Assembly: GCA_050012495.1 (NCBI GenBank)
Contig: JBEKHB010000029.1
Span: 1-47,283, forward strand
Source of the DNA: BOG-1155 sp050012495
GTDB lineage: Bacteria > Desulfobacterota > Syntrophorhabdia > Syntrophorhabdales > WCHB1-27
Reading direction: 5' to 3'
Length of the DNA stretch: 47,283 nt
The translations under genes and the position numbers were made by a program. The notes under the pieces are model-generated. The model made no database searches and was not told the DNA's origin. It worked only from the letters and a program-made list of their open reading frames with translations. Position 1 is the stretch's first letter, and each line of letters begins with the position of its first letter. Below are positions 47,146-47,283 of the stretch, piece after piece.

Positions 47146-47283
47146 ACAAAAGCCTTCCGGCACAGCAATTCCCGGCGAATCGCTTTCCCATTCACCCAAC
47201 CCTTCAATTCTTAGGGAGTCCCCGCTCCCGCCGGCTGATTCGCACTTGCATGGGCCTTTTATGATCGATTTTTGACTGTCGTT

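Overview
The window looks like chromosomal DNA of a GC-rich Gram-negative bacterium. It carries a murJ/proC/pcm cluster, a dprA-topA-trmFO operon, a rpsU-yqeY-mutS2-dnaG-rpoD macromolecular-synthesis operon, thiE-thiL-thiM and purA. The gene content and order (TrmFO, a MutS2/Smr protein, an S1C protease with TPRs, a DUF1638 protein, many toxin-antitoxin pairs and short dispersed repeats) suggest a former deltaproteobacterium (Desulfobacterota, perhaps a syntroph). That placement is inference; no rRNA gene is present to test it.

Layout. 1-2 kb: repeat-rich DNA with an internally deleted IS4-family element and a TacAT-type toxin-antitoxin pair. 2-5.2 kb: a diguanylate cyclase, an AT-rich geranylgeranyl-reductase-family flavoprotein and an HD-domain protein. 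5.4-9.2 kb (+): smr, proC, pcm, murJ. 9.3-19.9 kb (-): one long, tightly packed operon read rarA, yhaM-like, rsmE, RDD, DUF218-like, dprA, topA, trmFO, then a secreted serine protease with TPRs. 20-33 kb: an accessory/defence island with VapBC between direct repeats, a restriction-modification pair, a large PIN-like protein, a DUF1638 gene between direct repeats, a STAS-like protein, HigBA, a truncated MNT-HEPN pair, an intact MntA-HepT pair and an orphan DNA methyltransferase with an eroded partner. Two REP-associated transposase tails and several families of dispersed repeats lie among these genes. 33.4-36 kb: a GAF/HD-GYP phosphodiesterase and alanine dehydrogenase. 36-42.6 kb (-): the rpsU operon. 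42.8-47.1 kb (-): thiamine genes and purA.

The most unusual signal is a short twin-hairpin element of about 50 bp. It lies in frame inside topA and inside mutS2, and as a perfect 69-bp tandem duplication between mutS2 and dnaG. All copies share a GGGGC/GCCCC hairpin followed by a second stem with a compensatory base-pair change between copies. It resembles, in behaviour, the Rickettsia palindromic elements that insert into protein genes, but it lies here in DNA-replication and repair genes of an apparently unrelated bacterium. A second strong signal is a ~130-bp repeat present six times in one orientation, mostly between toxin-antitoxin or defence modules. A third is a five-fold TTGTCA array with an exact 13-bp period upstream of the orphan methyltransferase. 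Two genes (smr and rarA) have promoters placed so that their mRNAs would be leaderless.

Coordinates of coding regions include the stop codon. Start sites were re-chosen where a ribosome-binding site or family length argued for it.
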